Source of the DNA: DATGQT01 sp035304085 | GTDB taxonomy: Bacteria; Bacteroidota; Rhodothermia; Rhodothermales; Rubricoccaceae | Assembly: GCA_035304085.1 (NCBI GenBank) | Contig: DATGQT010000075.1 | Coordinates: forward strand, 1-9,440 | DNA length: 9,440 nucleotides | Reading direction: 5' to 3' | Shown here: positions 7,625 through 9,440 of the stretch, one piece after another | Layout: the number at the start of each line of letters is the position of its first letter | How positions within the stretch are numbered: the first letter of the stretch is position 1 | Translations under genes and position numbers: made by a program | Notes under the pieces: generated by a model | Database searches by the model: none | The model's input: only the letters and a program-made list of their open reading frames with translations | What the model was told of the DNA's origin: nothing

Positions 7625-8575
7625 TTGACCGAGCGCACCGTCACCGTCGAGGGCGTCGAGCCCCTCCTCCTCTTCGGCTTCAACGACGTCTACCTCCGCA
7701 AGATCGAGGCCGCCTTCGCCGACACCCGCATCGTCGCACGCGGCAACCAGGTGATGCTCCGCGGGAAGGAGGAGGACGTGGACCGGATCGAGCGGGTGAT
7801 CCACGAGCTCCTCGTCGTCCTCAACCGGAACGGCAACCTCACGGAGAACGACGTCGAGACGGTGCTGGACCTGGCGACGGTGGCGCACGGCGTGGCCCGC
7901 GCCGACACCGCCGACACCATCCTGTTCACGCCCTCGGGCGGGACGATCAAGGCGAAGACGCCGGGGCAGGTCCGCCTCGTCGAGGCCGCGCGCACCAACG
8001 ACATCGTCTTCGCCGTGGGGCCCGCCGGCACCGGGAAGACGTACGTGGGGGTGGCGCTGGCCGTCTCCGCGCTGAAGAGCCGGCAGGTGAAGAAGATCGT
8101 GCTGTGCCGGCCGGCCGTCGAGGCCGGCGAGAGCCTCGGGTTCCTCCCCGGCGACTTCCGGGAGAAGGTGGACCCCTACCTCCGCCCGCTCTACGACGCC
8201 CTCGAGGACATGATCCCGCGGGAGAAGCTGCGCGCCTTCCTCGAGCAGAACACCGTCGAGATCGTGCCGCTGGCGTACATGCGCGGCCGCACGATGAACT
8301 CGGCGTTCGTCATCCTCGACGAGGCGCAGAACGCCACGGCGAGCCAGATGAAGATGTTCCTCACCCGCCTCGGCGCCGGCAGCCGCGCCATCGTCACCGG
8401 CGACATCACGCAGACGGACCTCCCGAGCACGGCGCAGAGCGGGCTCGTCCAGGCCCGCGACATCCTCGAGGGCATCGACGGCATCGCGTTCGTGGACTTC
8501 GGCCGCGGCGACGTCGTCCGCCACCGCCTCGTCATGGACATCATCGAGGCCTACGAGAAGGCAGGCGACGACTGA
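7625..8575 (+). CDS. PhoH-family ATPase (PhoH/PhoL type)
   Basis: Cytosolic P-loop NTPase of the PhoH/PhoL (YbeZ) group, linked in other bacteria to RNA processing and ribosome maturation, often working with the endonuclease YbeY. The 316 residues comprise an N-terminal beta-rich domain (about 1-100: EPLLLFGFNDVYLRKIEAAF, IVARGNQVMLRG) and the PhoH ATPase domain. Walker A is GPAGTGKT (132-139), Walker B is VILDEAQN (229-236), and other family motifs are CRPAVEAGESLGFLPGD (161-177), PLYDAL, RGRTMNSAF and VTGDITQTDLP (257-267). The length matches PhoL-type proteins, with no PIN domain as in PhoH2. The start is TTG at 7625, giving a conventional N-terminus; no upstream Shine-Dalgarno sequence is visible. 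An MBL-fold gene follows at 8 nt instead of the ybeY often found nearby. Which RNA process it serves here cannot be told from sequence. Confidence 0.94.
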   Translation: MTERTVTVEGVEPLLLFGFNDVYLRKIEAAFADTRIVARGNQVMLRGKEEDVDRIERVIHELLVVLNRNGNLTENDVETVLDLATVAHGVARADTADTILFTPSGGTIKAKTPGQVRLVEAARTNDIVFAVGPAGTGKTYVGVALAVSALKSRQVKKIVLCRPAVEAGESLGFLPGDFREKVDPYLRPLYDALEDMIPREKLRAFLEQNTVEIVPLAYMRGRTMNSAFVILDEAQNATASQMKMFLTRLGAGSRAIVTGDITQTDLPSTAQSGLVQARDILEGIDGIAFVDFGRGDVVRHRLVMDIIEAYEKAGDD

Positions 8576-8583
8576 GGCGGCCC

Positions 8584-9378
8584 TTGCAGTACGGCGACCT
8601 CACGATCCACGCCCTCCCCGAGGGCCGCTTCACCGTCGGCCTCGACAAGGTGTTCGTCCCCTACGAGGAGGGCGCGCCGCTCCCGAAGGGCACCCTCTTC
8701 GTCTCCGTCTGCCCCTTCCTCGTGCGGACGCCCTCGGACGTGCTCCTCCTCGACGCGGGGCTCGGGACGTGGGCGCGCGGGCGCAGCGTCGAGACGCTGC
8801 TCGAGAACCTCGCCCGCCACGGCGTCGCGCGGGAGGCCGTCACGCGCGTCGTCCTCTCGCACCTCCACTTCGACCACGCCGGCGGCGCGATCTACGCGGT
8901 CCATGGCGAGTGGCGGCCGACGTTCCCCAACGCGGAGTACGTCGTGCAGCGCGGGGAGCTGACGGCCGCCGGCTACGCGGGCGCCTCGGTCGAGGCGCGC
9001 GAGCGCGTGGTGCGCACGCTGGAAGCCGCCGGCCAGCTCGTGCTCGTGGACGGCCCCGAGCGGCTCAGCGAGGCGGTCGAGGTCGAGGTGACGAACGGGC
9101 ACACCGGCGCGCACCAGCTCGTCCGCCTCCACGCCGGCGGCGGGCGGGCGGCCGTCTTCGCCGGCGACGTGCTGGCGGGGCCGACGCAGGTCACGCGGCG
9201 GTTCGTGGCGAAGTACGACGTGGACGGGTCCGCGAGCCAGGCGTGGCGCACGCGGCTCGTGGACGAGGCCGTCGCCCAGGGCCACCTCCTCCTGTTCTAC
9301 CACGGCACCGACGCCTACGCCGCGTTCGTGGACGAGGCGCCGAAGGGCGGCCACCGCGTCGAGCCCGTGGCGCTGTAG
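8584..9378 (+). CDS. MBL-fold metallohydrolase
   Basis: A 264-residue metallo-beta-lactamase-fold hydrolase with a full set of metal ligands: HLHFDH (His93, His95, Asp97, His98), His173 in NGHTGAHQLV, Asp195 in FAGDV and His240 in YHGTDAY. These would bind two metal ions. No signal peptide is present, so it should be cytosolic. The overall layout (N-terminal LPEGRFTVGLDKVF, VCPFLVRTPSDVLLLDAGLG, VVLSHLHFDHAGG, TNGHTGAHQLV) resembles the AiiA/YtnP-like lactonase and related small-ester hydrolase branch. The substrate cannot be assigned, and quorum-quenching activity is only one option. The start is TTG at 8584, preceded by GAGGCGG, 8 nt after the phoH stop, so the two genes are probably co-transcribed. 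The longer in-frame reading from 8104 lies in the phoH shadow and is rejected. Confidence 0.9.
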   Translation: MQYGDLTIHALPEGRFTVGLDKVFVPYEEGAPLPKGTLFVSVCPFLVRTPSDVLLLDAGLGTWARGRSVETLLENLARHGVAREAVTRVVLSHLHFDHAGGAIYAVHGEWRPTFPNAEYVVQRGELTAAGYAGASVEARERVVRTLEAAGQLVLVDGPERLSEAVEVEVTNGHTGAHQLVRLHAGGGRAAVFAGDVLAGPTQVTRRFVAKYDVDGSASQAWRTRLVDEAVAQGHLLLFYHGTDAYAAFVDEAPKGGHRVEPVAL

Positions 9379-9379
9379 C

Positions 9380-9405
9380 GCGGCCGGGAAACCCCGTGCG
9401 GCCGC
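9380..9405 (+). terminator. GC-rich hairpin after the MBL gene
   Basis: GCGGCCG (9380-9386) pairs perfectly with CGGCCGC (9399-9405) across a 12-nt loop, one base after the MBL stop codon. An alternative inner stem, CGGG/CCCG around AAAC (9385-9396), also exists. There is no U-tract, so termination is a positional inference. The remaining 35 nt to the window end show nothing I can name. Confidence 0.45.
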
Positions 9406-9440
9406 CGCGGCGTACCTCTCCCCCCTTCTCACCTGCCCCA

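Overview
The window is about 70% GC and gene-dense. It looks chromosomal and housekeeping in content, not a mobile or defence region. Three traits point to the Bacteroidota/Rhodothermota side of the tree, perhaps a Rhodothermia/Rubricoccaceae-like marine bacterium: very high GC, almost no Shine-Dalgarno sequences before start codons, and a clustered menF-D-H-B-A menaquinone route. The lineage is an inference from style; no marker gene here proves it.

Left and centre (1-5684, all minus strand): a menaquinone (vitamin K2) operon, in transcription order menF (isochorismate synthase), menD (SEPHCHC synthase), menH (SHCHC synthase), menB (DHNA-CoA synthase), a 115-residue unrecognised protein with a possible PH-like fold, and menA (DHNA prenyltransferase), which is cut by the left edge. 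menF/menD and menD/menH overlap, menH and menB are 1 nt apart, and the small gene overlaps menA by one base (TGATG). A 90-bp dispersed palindromic repeat separates menB from the small gene. menC and menE are not in the window and may lie beyond the left edge.

Centre-right (5685-6591): a divergent 178-bp intergenic region made largely of repeats, then menG/ubiE on the plus strand, the C-methyltransferase of the last menaquinone step. The window therefore covers chorismate to isochorismate, SEPHCHC, SHCHC, then DHNA-CoA to prenylated and methylated menaquinone, lacking only the MenC, MenE and thioesterase steps.

Right (6592-9440): dapF (minus, diaminopimelate epimerase) converges on menG across an array-like hairpin terminator. 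dapF is divergent from phoH (plus, PhoH-family ATPase). An MBL-fold metallohydrolase follows phoH by 8 nt, and a GC-rich hairpin follows its stop.

The unusual signal is not a gene. Five gene boundaries carry short arrays of about five degenerate 7-8 bp units. Two arrays (menH/menB junction, menG leader) share the unit GGATCGGG, while the others use different units. Three of them are translated, giving low-complexity tails on MenA (N-terminus) and MenH (both ends). Two (menA start, menG/dapF terminator) are inverted pairs that can fold back. A separate 3 x 20-bp tandem repeat with a UCCG-loop hairpin lies between menF and menG.
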